NCBI GenBank assembly: GCA_951213105.1
Contig: OX578145.1
Span: forward strand, 12,034,707 to 12,098,706
Reading direction: 5' to 3'
Length of the DNA: 64,000 nt
From: Amaurobius ferox
Lineage: Eukaryota > Arthropoda > Arachnida > Araneae > Amaurobiidae
How positions within the stretch are numbered: position 1 is the stretch's first letter; every line of letters starts with the position of its first letter. Of this stretch, positions 35,466 through 46,857 are shown piece by piece. Below the pieces are notes generated by a model that was given only the letters and a program-made list of their open reading frames with translations, had not been told where the DNA came from and did no database searches. The translations under genes and the position numbers were made by a program.

Positions 35466-36312
35466 TCTCTTGTTGCGTGCTTAAAAAAATGTACCTAGAG
35501 GACTGTCTGCACAGGGGTAATTTCAAATATTTACCCGATCCTACCCGACAGTACCAATGCTGGAACCCAGCCTGAGTCCTAAGAAATTTTCCAAATATGT
35601 CATCCCGAGCCCGCAAACCTTTATGGTTCTGTCCCGTCCGGCCCTAAATGGTGTTTATTCAAATATATTTTAAACATAGATTTATATGCATGTTACACTT
35701 AAAATTAGGATGCAAGATTATTTTGTAATTTTTATCTTTGTATTTCTGAAATGAAAATAATAATTTCATACAGGTACTCTAATCAATTTTATTTTTAAAT
35801 GTTTAAAACGTTAAAGAAGTCATAACCAGATCGATAAGAATTTAAAAGAACTAACATTTTCAAATTTGTTCCGACACGAAAGTGTCTTGGAGAAATCCTG
35901 CTAAGCTGCACCCCCCCCCCCCCCACATACACAGACACACAGCACCACCACCACCACCCTCTTAATCGACTTAAGAACCATGGCTCAGGTTTCAAACTCA
36001 AGCTAAACCCGTTCGAACCTTTTGAATATACAGTGCCGAACTGTAATGGAAAGATATAAATAAATGAGTTTATGACGTGTATGTAGAAATGGTGTGATTG
36101 AGAAAATTTTCTGTAAATTTCTCTGTAAAATTTTATTTTTCTACAAACTTTCTCCAAAAATATTTCCAATTTTTAATTTTTCCAGTTCCCTTCGGTCATC
36201 TTACTATTTGCTCCTGTACGATACTCCACAGTCATCTATATAGAAGGAACGTGGTCTGCCCATTGGATACTACAGAGAAAGTGTATGAGTATAATAATAC
36301 ATAACTAAAAAA
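35466..36312. other. Unannotated DNA with C-run and CCA repeat
   Basis: A C homopolymer (~14) at about 35911-35924 is followed by ACACAGACACACAGCACCACC. No supported gene. Confidence 0.45.
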
Positions 36313-37211
36313 TCTGATGTGGGCAACACATGACTTTGCTTATATAATGCAATGAATTTACTACTTTTACAGTTAAAAAAAATGTTATTCTTATAGTAGA
36401 TACTTATATTCTTTCCAAGATATTGAATTTTCGTCAATTAGTCGTCATTTTCATTTGGCGAGATTTTTGTTACTTTGGCAACAATTAAAAATGTCGCCAA
36501 GTTGGCGGCATTCCACCAAATTCGTCGCCCAAATATCGCCAAGCGTTATGGACGGAGAAATAAGTTATTCTTATAGTAGATAAATGACTATTGGCGTTCA
36601 AGTACAAAAGTATTACAAAAAGTATCTTTTTTCATGAATGGAACGAGCTAGTTCCACGAGAATGATATCACCCAATTTATCGCATGGTATAACATATGAA
36701 AAGTGAACATGTTTCCCAATGGGAAATATATATTTTTTTATTTTATATGACTTTTTGATAATTTTTTTGAAAAATGTGCAATATCTCGAGAACGGTTCAT
36801 GTTAGCGTTTTAAAATTAATGTCAATCGTTTTCTAAGAAAAATTACTATAAGAAATGTCTATTTGCGTAACTTTATTAGAGGTTTTGATTTTTTTACGAT
36901 TTTTTCAAAATTCCACTCGAAAATTTAGGGGGGTTCTGAACATTCGATTGAGTATAAAAACAATAGACTTCTAGTGTTTATGGATTGTGATTTTTGTACC
37001 AAATTTCGTTCGAATCGGTCCATTCGTTCATCAGTTATCGTCTTCACAGACTCACTGACACACACACACACACACACATACAGACATTCCTTCAAAAATG
37101 TTTGATTCGTGATCAGGGATGCTTGAAACGTGCTCTCCCGTCGAAAACTCGAATTCGAATTTTCGACCCCGTCACAATACTTTCCTTATACATTATGTAT
37201 ATAAGGAAAGT
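36313..37211 (-). mobile_element. H1 hairpin-ended element, full length
   Basis: Plus-strand start TCTGATGTGGGCAACACATG (small hairpin ATGTG..CACAT), then CTTATATAATGCAATGAATT and TCGTCGCCCAAATATCGCC. The body, a CACACACACA tract and GCTCTCCCGTCGAAAACTCG follow. It ends in a perfect 12-bp-stem palindrome at 37179-37211 (ACTTTCCTTATA / TATAAGGAAAGT, 9-nt loop). It is the best-preserved example of both termini. Confidence 0.9.
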
Positions 37212-38300
37212 AACAATGAGGGAGGCAAATGTTACCTCATAATATAGAAATCGACAGTTCATCGGACGTAGGTTGAAATTTACATAGTTTGCGCAAAAAT
37301 GTATGTTGTCTCTGCCGGTGTTAGCAAAGAGTGGTAATTTAAAATTTATGCCTTACAACCTTCTTGGCCCATCGAAGAAAAGTTGTATTCTACTGAAGAT
37401 AAACTTTAATATTGTTTATTACGGCATTGGGCGTAGCAAGTATTGCTCAGTGGCGAGGAAGAAAAACACAAGTAGTTTTTCAATAGAAAAATATTGAAAC
37501 TGCTATTATTTAAAGAGCAGTATCTTGCCAATTGCAATGGCTTGCTGCGATAAACACATACATCATGAACATATTTACAAAATAGTTTACAGAAGTTGAT
37601 TGCACAAGAAGTTCCCTCTGGAATCATCGTAAATAGTAAGTTTTAGTTACCTTCTTTGATATGCTTTCCACTCACTTTCCACCTCATGCAGGCCACATAT
37701 CCAGAATATGATATTTATACAGTCACATTAACGTTGAAAATATCTGACTAAGATTAGTCGTCTAAGTTTAAAAGCAGGAAAAATCACCGGTACATGATGA
37801 TAAATTTACAACTAGTGACATAAATCGCCACACACAGACAAACTCATCTGAAATGAACTTTTAACTTTTATCACCATATTTGACTAAGATCAGACTAAAT
37901 ATCCGATTATCCGATACCCTGACTATACCGTCGACTGGATAATCACAAACTTACGATCACTTTGATAATCATGTCAACGTTGATAAAATGATCACATAGA
38001 TAACTGATATTTCCACAGTGAACCTTTTATATATAGTGGGATGGGTACCTACAAGAATAGCACACTGTCCGGGGTCCAACCCAAATCATGCAAATGAGTT
38101 TGTATGCGCGTCGGATATCTAATTAGAATGAAGACTTCTGAAAGAACGCCGTGAGTCATTCCCGAGAACGAAGTAAGTGGTTCAAAAATAAAGTTGTGTT
38201 TAGGAACATCGTTCAGGGGAATAGTGAGTCACGATGTTTGTTTACATTCTCCAGCAGTCTCATTCATGCAAAGGCAAAATGGATTGACTTGGTATTGAAA
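37212..38300. other. Unannotated DNA
   Basis: No gene or repeat recognised. GATAATC/GATTATC words repeat at 37900-37990. Confidence 0.4.
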
Positions 38301-38302
38301 TA

Positions 38303-38432
38303 ACAGGAGACCTATGAGACTGTTAACAGGAGACCTATGACCAAGAGACCTATGAGACCTATGACCTAGAGATGAGACCTATGACTAAGACCTATGAAAC
38401 CTATGACCAAGAGATGACAAGGCACCTATGAG
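38303..38432. repeat. GAGACCTATGA minisatellite
   Basis: GAGACCTATGA and ACCTATGACCAAGAGA recur irregularly about eight times. Confidence 0.85.
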
Positions 38433-39819
38433 ACCCAGAAGTCTCGATCTCAAACTAAAAAAAGTAAAATATGAGTTTTCCCTTCAATTCCGATTCATCC
38501 CGTGAGAAGAGCGATGCTCTCGATACTTAGAAGTCGGATGATGGAATCCTTCATTCTCTGGATATGTCAGAAATTATTATATTGATACTAATTATATCGT
38601 CATGCCCTGTGTACTTTTCCCAGCAAAATTAAATTATATTAGAAAGGGTTTCTTGTTTTCCAAAGCGGTCTTCCCATTACATTACTTTCTAAGGCTATCT
38701 CTAAATACGAAGTCCCTCGGGGCTGCTGCTGGCCGTAACTGGGTCAACACTAGTTTTTTATCGGCTTTGATCGCAGAAAGCGAAGGAATAGATGGAATAG
38801 ATTCCCGACTGCCCACGGATCGCTCTGGATGCCATTGACCCAATTGCCGGGCTTTGCACTCGCACCTTCGAGGCGATATCGGAACCTCGATGGAGTTGCT
38901 TACTTCGCTGTGAAAAGCAAACCTTTTGGTGCCAAAAGTCGCCAATATGCATTCCGATGAAAAAGATAAGATTGCTTAAAATACGCTGCGGACAGTACCC
39001 TTACGTGTTAAAAGACGGTGTCGCTGGTGTAAAATAAATCATGGTAAAATGATGTAAAATAAATCGCTGGTGTTAAATAAAAGCCATAATTTAAATCATG
39101 ATGTCATTGACATTTAAAGAATATGACGTTGAATTTGTGAAGTTTGAACGCCGTTGTAAGGGGAGAGCCGGATCAGACCGGATAGCACTGATCCGCCTTC
39201 CATGTTTTAGCGTCCATGTTTTGGCTAAAGTATCTCTTGACTATATAAAATTTATTCTATTAAAGATTTAAAGCATTTGGATTTCAACTTAGGTAACATG
39301 TAAACATTTGCTGTTTGTAAAGAATCGGTGTAAGATTTTAACAGAAAAGTGACGATCACAACCTCTCTAAAAGCGCAGCGTCAGTATGTCAAAGTACCAC
39401 TCAATGTGTACTCATGTAAAATACGTAACTCATGTATACGCATGTGCAAACTCATGTGTACTAATTCGACCATGCTGAATCCAAATATGAAATCCGTTTT
39501 TCAAATTAACCCTTAGACCTGGAAAAATAGCTTCTCAAACTTTGGCCTTTTTGGCTACTATTGTGTGTATAATCTCAAGTCAAAGGTGTTGCCATGATAT
39601 AATGCAATTACATGATCATGATACTGAAGAAATAAAAGGAAAACTGTTTCCAGCTAGTATAATAATATTGAATGAGAGGGTGTATGGCTCGCATGTGTTT
39701 GTGGATATTAGGAGCGGAGGGGGAGAGCCGACGGGAGTTCTCTGCCGGTTCTTGTTTCCCATGCATGGCCTCGTATTTTGCTAGTGTTTATCTTAATTTT
39801 GGAGTGATCCTTAAACACA
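38433..39819. other. Unannotated DNA with a GC-richer patch
   Basis: 38700-38940 is GC-richer and open on both strands (minus-strand frame 38945-38682). Neither frame shows a recognisable domain or a paired splice acceptor and donor. It may be an old exon or a repeat fragment. Confidence 0.3.
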
Positions 39820-40800
39820 TATATCGCAGCAAAACACTTGATAAGTATAGTGTTTTGACATTTTCCAACATAGTTGTTAAGTGTTTGACTTTGTTCACTC
39901 TGTCTGTCTGTCCGTCCGCACGATAACTGCCGCAAAAATGATTTTATCAAAATGAAACTTTAGTATGTCGTTGAGACGGTTTGTGGAACATACAGGAATG
40001 AAAATGAATAATATCCCCCAATTAATTTCGGATTGAACCCGGGTTGAAAAATGAAATACATTGAACCCCATGGGACCTAATTTTTCAAACATTTTTTTAT
40101 CGGAGTTAAAATTCACAAATTACTTCGAAAATTTCAGAAAATATTCAAATTATTGCGTAAAATGTGTAAAAAAATTTTAGCAAAATATGTTAGGTAGTTT
40201 TTTAAATAAAAATTGAAATAATAATGACGCCCATATTATATGAAGTGATCACATGACTCATTTCAAAATAAAATAGGGCATCCATTTTATCCCCTGTGCA
40301 AAAAATATTTTTTATATTTAGTGTTACCTCCGTCATAAAACCGATTTATCTTCACATATTATCTATGTATATCTAAATTCTGTGCCAACGCAATTACAAT
40401 ATTTCTATTTTAAATGATCACTAAATTTTGAATATTCCTACAACGAAGCCTAATTTCTATAGCATGCAGAATGTAAACAAATCAAGCGATTGTAAGATGA
40501 GTTGTATAAGAATTGTTAAATTTTTTTTCGTGTAAAATTATTTAGCTCTGGAGTCTGAAATAAAAGTGATATGATTGAAATATTCATTGATTTTACATAG
40601 AGAAGCAGACGATTTATTGCATTGTCTTTTTTGATGAAGTTTCCAAGTTTAATAAATTATTGTAGTACTGTGATAAGTTAAAACATGCTGAATGTATCGC
40701 ATTTTAGAGCTGTTGAAATAAAATTACATTTCAGTTGGAAAGTATCTCATAGTCAATGCTTTATGCATGATTGATCTTTCTTGTTTTTCTTTATTTAATC
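39820..40800 (-). mobile_element. H3 element, long form, minus strand
   Basis: The minus strand carries GATCAATCATGCATAAAGCA, CTCATCTTACAATCGCTTGA, TTCTGTGCC (plus strand), GGATGCCCTATTTTATTTTG, AACCCGGGTTCAATCCG and CGTGCGGACGGACAGACAGA. The same block order occurs at 31680-33690, and it is uninterrupted here. Confidence 0.75.
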
Positions 40801-40984
40801 AGAAAAGGTTGACTTATATTTTATGTGTGAGTTTTGCTGCCTAAAATAAACAATTTTTTATTCATTTGATGTTCACCTCAATTTACTGCTGGTTTTTTTT
40901 TTTTTTTTTTTGTGAGAGTCTTCTTAGGTATTTGTAATGGGAACACCCATCGGAAACAGTAAAGTTTATTTTTTTACAGTTTAT

Positions 40985-41435
40985 ATAAACAAGTTCTTAC
41001 TTTATTTAAATAGGGATCCGATTTGACCACAGCGTGGGGTCATAATGGGTACTTGGCACTTTTTCATAATTCAACATCGTAAAAAATATTTGTTAGATTT
41101 CCCGAAAATGTTGAACCCTATAATCTTTATAAAATTGAACTTCTTGGAGAGGAAAAAACTAGCTTTGTTTCCCCATTCAATTTGACGCAGCAAATAAATA
41201 AACAGTAGCTACTCGATTTTACTTAATTTAAATAGTAACCCGATTTGGTGGAGTCAAACTCGGTATTTGACGCTTTTTATAATTTGACATCGTAAAATGT
41301 ATTTATTAAATCTTTAGCAAACCTTGCACCCTATAATCTCTATAAAATTGTTCAACTTAATCGTGGGGGGTGGGAAGAGGGGAAGCTAGCTTTGTATTTC
41401 TATTCTATTTGAAGCAGCAACTACCCGTTTGTATT
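40985..41435. repeat. Tandem duplication, two ~220-bp units
   Basis: TTTAAATAG..CCGATTTG at about 41007 and 41227; ACATCGTAAAA.(A/G)TATTT, CCCTATAATCT.TATAAAATTG, GCTAGCTTTGT (ACTAGCTTTGT) and GCAGCAA follow in order in both units. Confidence 0.75.
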
Positions 41436-41603
41436 CAACTCTCTACTGCAACACTATTTCAATGAGTATTTTCTTACGAAGGATAATGATCGTATTTAAC
41501 TAAAAAATCTTCAATTTGTGGAGTGAAAAAACAAATATTATATTGGCGTCCAATAAATGTCAACTCAAGACTTCCGAAATTGCTGATTCACCACTGCTTT
41601 TCC

Positions 41604-42070
41604 ACACGCAGGTCCTCCCCGGCCGTCCAAATAGTTGCTCTTAGTCCTCTGGACGAGTCGGACGGTCTGGGTCTTCAACACGCAGGTCCTCGACCGCCTG
41701 GGAACACCGCGTGCTGTTGGCACATTTCGGGCGCGGTAGCCCGGTGGTTTGCGCGCTGGATTTGCACGCTGCCACAACTGCCACCGTGCTCATGCGAGTG
41801 CGATCACGTTAAACATGTGGGTCCGTAAGTCCTTCCGAGAGGTTGGTGGTAGGTGAAAGAGGGTTGGTCCCTGTGAATGCCTCCCCCACTGGGTTCCGGT
41901 CTAAATTGGGTGGCACTTCCCGGCCGTCCAAACGGTTACCTTACACCTTTCTGGTAGGTCGGACGGTCTGGGTCTCAACAACAACACGCATGTTCTCCTC
42001 GGCCGTCCATTAAGCTTCTCTATGTCTTAGGATGAGTCGGTCAGCCTGGGCTTTCGACACGCAGGTCCTC
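41604..42070 (+). mobile_element. Micro-retroposon/SINE-A array on one target, four copies of the 14-bp target
   Basis: The 14-mer ACACGCAGGTCCTC occurs at 41604-41617, 41678-41691 and 42057-42070, with a variant ACACGCATGTTCTC at 41984-41997. Between the first two lies a 60-bp type A micro-retroposon (41618-41677). Between the second and third lie 37 bp of other DNA and a SINE-A copy (41728-41983). Between the third and fourth lies a diverged type A copy (41998-42056, CTCGGCCGTCC start). The flanks CGAAATTGCTGATTCACCAC and CGAAATTGTTGATTGACCAC on either side are also alike. Confidence 0.85.
41728..41983 (+). mobile_element. SINE-A copy lacking the B box
   Basis: The head GGGCGCGGTAGCCCGGTGG is followed by a ~28-bp deletion that removes the B box. 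The body (CACGTTAAACATGTGGGTCC, GAGAGGTTGGTGGTAGG, CTCCCCCACTGGGTTCCGG) then leads to the type A module as its 3' end (CCCGGCCGTCCAAACGG..GGACGGTCTGGG) and a (CAA)n tail. Confidence 0.85.
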
Positions 42071-44340
42071 CGAAATTGTTGATTGACCACTATCTCTGAC
42101 TCCCAAAACGCATTTAGTGTTTTATATAAGCAAAAGATAAATTTAACCACTTTCACTATGCTTCCCATAGTAACTTTGTTATCCAAGAAAGAGGTCAATA
42201 CACTCGTTAGCGTGCACGCTACTGCACTATTGAGAGGTATTCGATATAATCAAAAATTGACTGCATAGGCCTCATTACACACTGGAACCACACTCTTTTA
42301 CTTTCAAAGCTTTGTTCGGGGCTTCTATTCTTGTCCAAGCCGCGCTCATTGTCTCGAAGAATGCTTTCAAAAGTAGTGCTTTTAATCGCTGTGCCGACCC
42401 AGTGCTGGCCACAAGCTACCGGTCCCTTTATCTGGCCACTTTCTAACTCTGTCGACAATGGCTAATGTCCCTTCTCACAATGAAATGCGCTAAATATAAC
42501 GCGTTGCTATTCTCTTCTGGTAGAACACGGGTAGACAATTACAATTTCTCTGCCGTAGAAGTGTGTGCAGGGGGTGAGCGGGACTACTGGTCACAGGACG
42601 TACAATTCTGATGGGATAGCACGGAAGAAAAGTCAATTGAAGAAAGGATTATTAGTGTAGGCGTTTACAGGGAAATTGCGGTTGTAGAGAGATGGGTTTT
42701 ACGATAGGCGTACGTGGTAAACATGAAAAATTCATACTCAAAGCCAATAGTATAATGTTGTGAGCCCTCTCAATGCTGATAGCAACAAATGAACTTAACA
42801 CAATCACATGACTTGTGTTAAAGCCATCCAATGGAATTAGCTCAAATCAGGAGATGTCGAAATGTCAGTCTAATAGACAAAAATTCACTCTCTTGGAAAA
42901 ATAAGTATAATCTATTCGCTCATTCTTATTGTTTTGTATAAATTATTAATTTAATATTCTTAACTCAAAATCAGGCGAGTCTCGCTATTCGTAGTACAGG
43001 TACGTTTTGTAACGGAGGGGGGAGGGGGGATGTCAAGAATATATTATATTAATTGTGTTCTGTTAGAGGCAGTACTATAATTATTTTCCAATAAGAGATT
43101 GTGTAATAATTAATACTATTGATCGAGAGAGATTCGGGGTCCGCTTGTGTCCGCATATATTAGGAGTGCATGCGCTGCAGGCTGGTGGATGGAGGGGATC
43201 TTTGCATAGTTTTACGTACCCCATCATATGAAGGACTTAACAGCTAGTTACTTGAATGAATGGCAATTTGATTCGCAAATCGTGTGTTTTTATTTTTATC
43301 CCTTCAGCTAGCTCTCCGCCCTTTCTCTCTCCTGATGCTTTATTCATGGTATCACGGCATGGAGTAATTAATGATCACTTTATTCCATGGTGTTTCATTT
43401 TTTTCTCTCTCTTCAATATATAGGTCGATGTGTGCCCTCGGGCAGCTATCGGCCCGCAAGGACAGACTCAGAACGTATAATATACAGTCGCTGAGTCGTC
43501 GTGCAACACGCTCCGACAATCCAAGTAGACATTGGGAATGCATTTTCGATGGGAGACAAACCGCCCATTTGCGTCACTGCAAGCCTTTGAAAACGATAAG
43601 ATGGATTCTTGTCGCATGTAAATGCGTCATTAGTCATCATCTTTATCAGTCGCATCATGTGAATAAAGCCGAGAACCGAAATTTTATATAAAATATCCGA
43701 AGCGTCCATAGACGTAGCCAGAATCTCAAAGCGAATGGGAGGAGGGTTATAGTGCTGTATTTCATTTTCCAATGTCGACCGGATGAAGAACTAATGTAAT
43801 TGTTCAGCCAATAGGGATCATGATCATCAACTCCCTGAATACTCTACAGGATATGTTCGTACAGATTTATGAATTTTCATAATCTGGAAAAAGACAAATT
43901 AAAGCTTTTTTGTAACTAGATTGAGTTTAAAATCGGTATTTTTTTATACCGATTAATAAAAGCATAACCAATTTCATGAAAATCTCTTGATTTAAAAGAT
44001 ACCATTCTCCATTTGAGAAAAAGTAAAAATTCTCTCATCTACTTTATGATAGACCTTACACTTATTGTGAAACATTATTGGGATAAACCTTAAACTGAAG
44101 TATCAATTTATTTCTGTCTCAATTAATCAATCTCAAGTCTCAATTAATTAATCAAATTTTGTAAAATTTGATCAATTAGTTTTTTAGTTAAAGAGAATGC
44201 ATGTTTTTGTGGAACATTTTTCAAAAAACAATGGAAAAAAAAGGCATTTTCTAGAATAGTTTAATGAAATTAGATCTCTAGAATCGTTTAATGATCGTTT
44301 AATCATCTAGAATCGTTTAATGAAATTTACTCAATTTCGG
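42071..44340. other. Unannotated DNA with two weak exon-like patches
   Basis: 42219-42458 is open on the minus strand (79 codons) and GC-richer, with no domain recognised. At 43431 a TTTTTCTCTCTCTTCAATATATAG-type acceptor precedes a GC-richer open stretch to about 43617, but no convincing donor or family match exists. Neither is annotated as a gene. A G-rich tract lies at 43015-43030. Confidence 0.3.
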
Positions 44341-44342
44341 GT

Positions 44343-44345
<3 letters not shown>

Positions 44346-44395
<50 letters not shown>
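44346..44395. repeat. (GT)n microsatellite
   Basis: Long uninterrupted GT run. CACACGCAGACACACACA and a TA run (44467-44515) follow. Confidence 0.95.
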
Positions 44396-44399
<4 letters not shown>

Positions 44400-44516
44400 T
44401 GTGTGAATTTGTACAATGTATGATGCATGCATTGTACAGACTCACACGCAGACACACACATACACACATATATATATATATATATATATATTTATTTAAT
44501 ATGTATATATATATAC

Positions 44517-44900
44517 AAGAACGAATTATCCAGCGTTACCCGGGTTCTAAATAAGCGCCCCACTACATATAAATAATTAATTAAGTATCCGATGCTTGAA
44601 TAATACATTTGGACACAATTTAAACAGACTTCCACTCGAAATTTGCATAAATCAAATTTCACGCAATCACCACAGAAACAAAACATATGAGAATCACATT
44701 TGACTTTATATTCAACCACTCGTGAAACGAGGGATTCCGTGGAAATCCACATACAACCTCTCTCAATCCATCCCGAATTATTCACCCCCTGAAGATAAAA
44801 TGAGTAGTTCCTTACTCGGTCCGTTTTTGCCTTGGAAGGAGTCCGAAATTTGCAATATCCAGGGAGATTGGTTTGAAAAATCAAAGACATGCCTCGGATA
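44517..44900 (-). mobile_element. R6 repeat (GCGTTACCCGGG type) with open minus frame
   Basis: CGAATTATCCAGCGTTACCC and GGGTTCTAAATAAGCGC match the phrase at 58178-58215 and more weakly 59390-59415. The minus strand is open for 132 codons up to 44890 (start MSLIFQTNLPGYCKFRTP), including CFCGDCVKF. I do not recognise a domain, and the other copies do not preserve the frame, so coding is doubtful. Confidence 0.5.
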
Positions 44901-45099
44901 AAACATTTATAATTTATTAACGGATGGGTTTATGCTTTTATTGTCTAGAGTAATTTGTGATATTGTAAGCAAGCGCTGAAAAAAAATAAGCGACGGACGA
45001 CAGGACAGTATTTGTATATTGTAATATAAAAATCGAAGAAGTTTAAAACGCATGAAAAGTATATATATTTTCTAAATTCACTAAAATTCGTCTGATAAT

Positions 45100-45625
45100 T
45101 ATATGGATTCCATTCACAGTTTATTTGAAAGATAATTTTTTGGTCCTTCCGATGGTGTTCCGTGATAATATTTTAAGTTGCTAAGGAATCGATTTAAGTG
45201 AATATCGGCTAAAATCGCTGTGAATCGAACTAAAACATAAAATAACAAAAAAACTAATTCTAAATTAAAAAAAAAATAACGACGAGCTGCATCTGTTCCA
45301 GTCTTGGAAGTACTTATGTACCAAATTTCACGGTCGTATGACGATTAGATTTCCCGCTACAGACTGCATACACAGATAGACAGACACACAGACATCTTCC
45401 TATATTAACCTTTTGCTTACGGGTGGGACAGTGTTCATCCCGTCCATACCTGTCTTTTGGGGAGGGTCTTCGTTTGGGATGGACGCTGTCCCACCCGTAA
45501 GCAAAAAGTTAAGTAAGATATACAGACGTCACATTAAAAATGGTCGATTCGTGTTCAAGAGTGTCAAAAACTCGAATTCCAGTTTTAGACCCTATCAACA
45601 CTTTCCCTAGATATACTGAATTATA
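45100..45625 (-). mobile_element. H5 family element, carrying a nested MITE
   Basis: Shares CTAAGGAATCGATTTAAGTG and TTTCCCGCTAC with 1880-2160. Past the MITE it continues CAGACGTCACATTAAAAATG, CTCGAATTCCAGTTTTAGAC and CACTTTCCCTAGATATA, wording parallel to the palindromic end of the H families. Confidence 0.55.
45405..45512. mobile_element. 100-bp foldback MITE with TTAA target duplication (piggyBac-like)
   Basis: TTAA at 45405-45408 and 45509-45512 flank 45409-45508. The ends CCTTTTGCTTACGGGTGGGA and TCCCACCCGTAAGCAAAAAG form inverted repeats of about 35 bp (TTTGCTTACGGGTGGGACAG both sides, with small differences further in), leaving a ~30-bp centre. TTAA duplication is the hallmark of piggyBac. 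It interrupts the H5 element. Confidence 0.85.
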
Positions 45626-46149
45626 CCATACATGAATAGTAAGAATAAAAATAATTTCTTCACAGTTCAAGCTCTCTAGTAAGGGAAAAGATTGAACATA
45701 ACCACGCAGACGGAAGTTTCTTTATTGCAAATACAGTTTGTTTCAAGCGAAACGAAAGATCCGCGAAGACCAAGAGGAAAACCCTTTAAAATAAATAAAA
45801 GCAAAGAAATTAAAATACAAAGCACAATGGGTTTCAATTATATGAGAATCGATTTGGATAACGCATCTACGTTTTCGCAATGTCGGACAATAAAAACCTT
45901 GCTTCGATATCAGCACAATGAAGAATTGGAACCAAGAAAATCATTTATTCGCATATTTATATCCCATTTTATCGTAATATACGATATTCAACTTTACAAA
46001 TATGCATATTTTCGATGCAAATTTTCGAAATTTTATCAGATTGATAAGTTCTGGGCATCATAGAAGTTTGAATAAACAGTGGTTAATGCCTAAGGCATAG
46101 AGGTAAAAGTAAGGAGTTAAAATTTATATTAAGAAAACGTCAATATTGT
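45626..46149. other. Unannotated DNA with one 123-codon open frame
   Basis: The frame at 45692-46063 (start MNITTQTEVSLLQIQF) is relatively long but has no domain, no signal peptide and AT-rich composition like its surroundings. Left as unproven. Confidence 0.3.
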
Positions 46150-46535
46150 TTGAGACAATCATTCAGGTGGCGCTGGGGAAAGATATGCAGTCCTGCATTG
46201 TATGCATTTCTATGGCAAAAGGCCTTAAATATGTATTCAAACTGTCAATTTTGCAAAAAATTAATTAATAACTCAATGCAAATTAGAACTAAAACAATAA
46301 GGGATATTTTTACGTTTTCAAAATATTGTACCCTTCAAGTTATTTTTATCTCAATATGTTCTGCACTCTATCTTACAACTATGAAAATACAGTGATTAAT
46401 TATACTCATAATGAGAGAACACTAATTTAAAAATAATGAGAAATACATATGTTGAATACTACGCCTTTCTGCTGCGTCAACTAACAATAGCGGCTACTTC
46501 ACTAACACTAGCGACACCTAGATATAATCCTCGAA
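46150..46535 (+). mobile_element. R7 repeat, plus-strand copy
   Basis: GACAATCATTCAGGTGGCGC, CCTGCATTGTATGCATTTCT, CAAACTGTCAATTTTG and CACTAACACTAGCGACACCT are matched in reverse complement by 62010-62392, in the same order. Ends not defined. Confidence 0.75.
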
Positions 46536-46857
46536 GCATTATGGCATTTTCAGGCGTTTCTTTAATAGGAGTTTTATCTCCTCTCTAACTCCATGGCATA
46601 CAGTTGTGGATGTCCTGTTGAAATCGGAGCCTTACAAAAAATATAAACTATGTGAATGCTTATATTTTCAAACTCAATAGATAAAAACATAAAAAATGTG
46701 TACTTGTTAATATTTTGAACTTCATTTATTTATTAAAAAAACAATTGTCCCAACAACAACTTCATAGTACAACTTCACCGCCCCCTCCTCACTTTTTTTT
46801 TTCTAAAGATGGGTCTCTCAAAAATTTGAATAAATAAATAGTAAAATTTTTTTTAAA

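Noticed and set aside
35330..35575. Possible chitin-binding-like end (CLHRGNFKYLPDPTRQYQC)
   Set aside because: Only two cysteines and no full peritrophin spacing; no splice context, and upstream is pyrimidine repeat. Likely chance.
36313..37211. Calling H1 a Helitron outright
   Set aside because: The TC start and a terminal hairpin fit, but the CTRR terminus is not present and insertion between A and T is not demonstrated.
42219..42458. Minus-strand 79-codon exon candidate
   Set aside because: Both strands are open over part of it, no splice pair and no recognised family.
44492..44890. Minus-strand 132-codon gene with cysteine-rich CFCGDC segment
   Set aside because: It lies in the R6 repeat, ends in a TA microsatellite, and the other R6 copies do not keep the frame.
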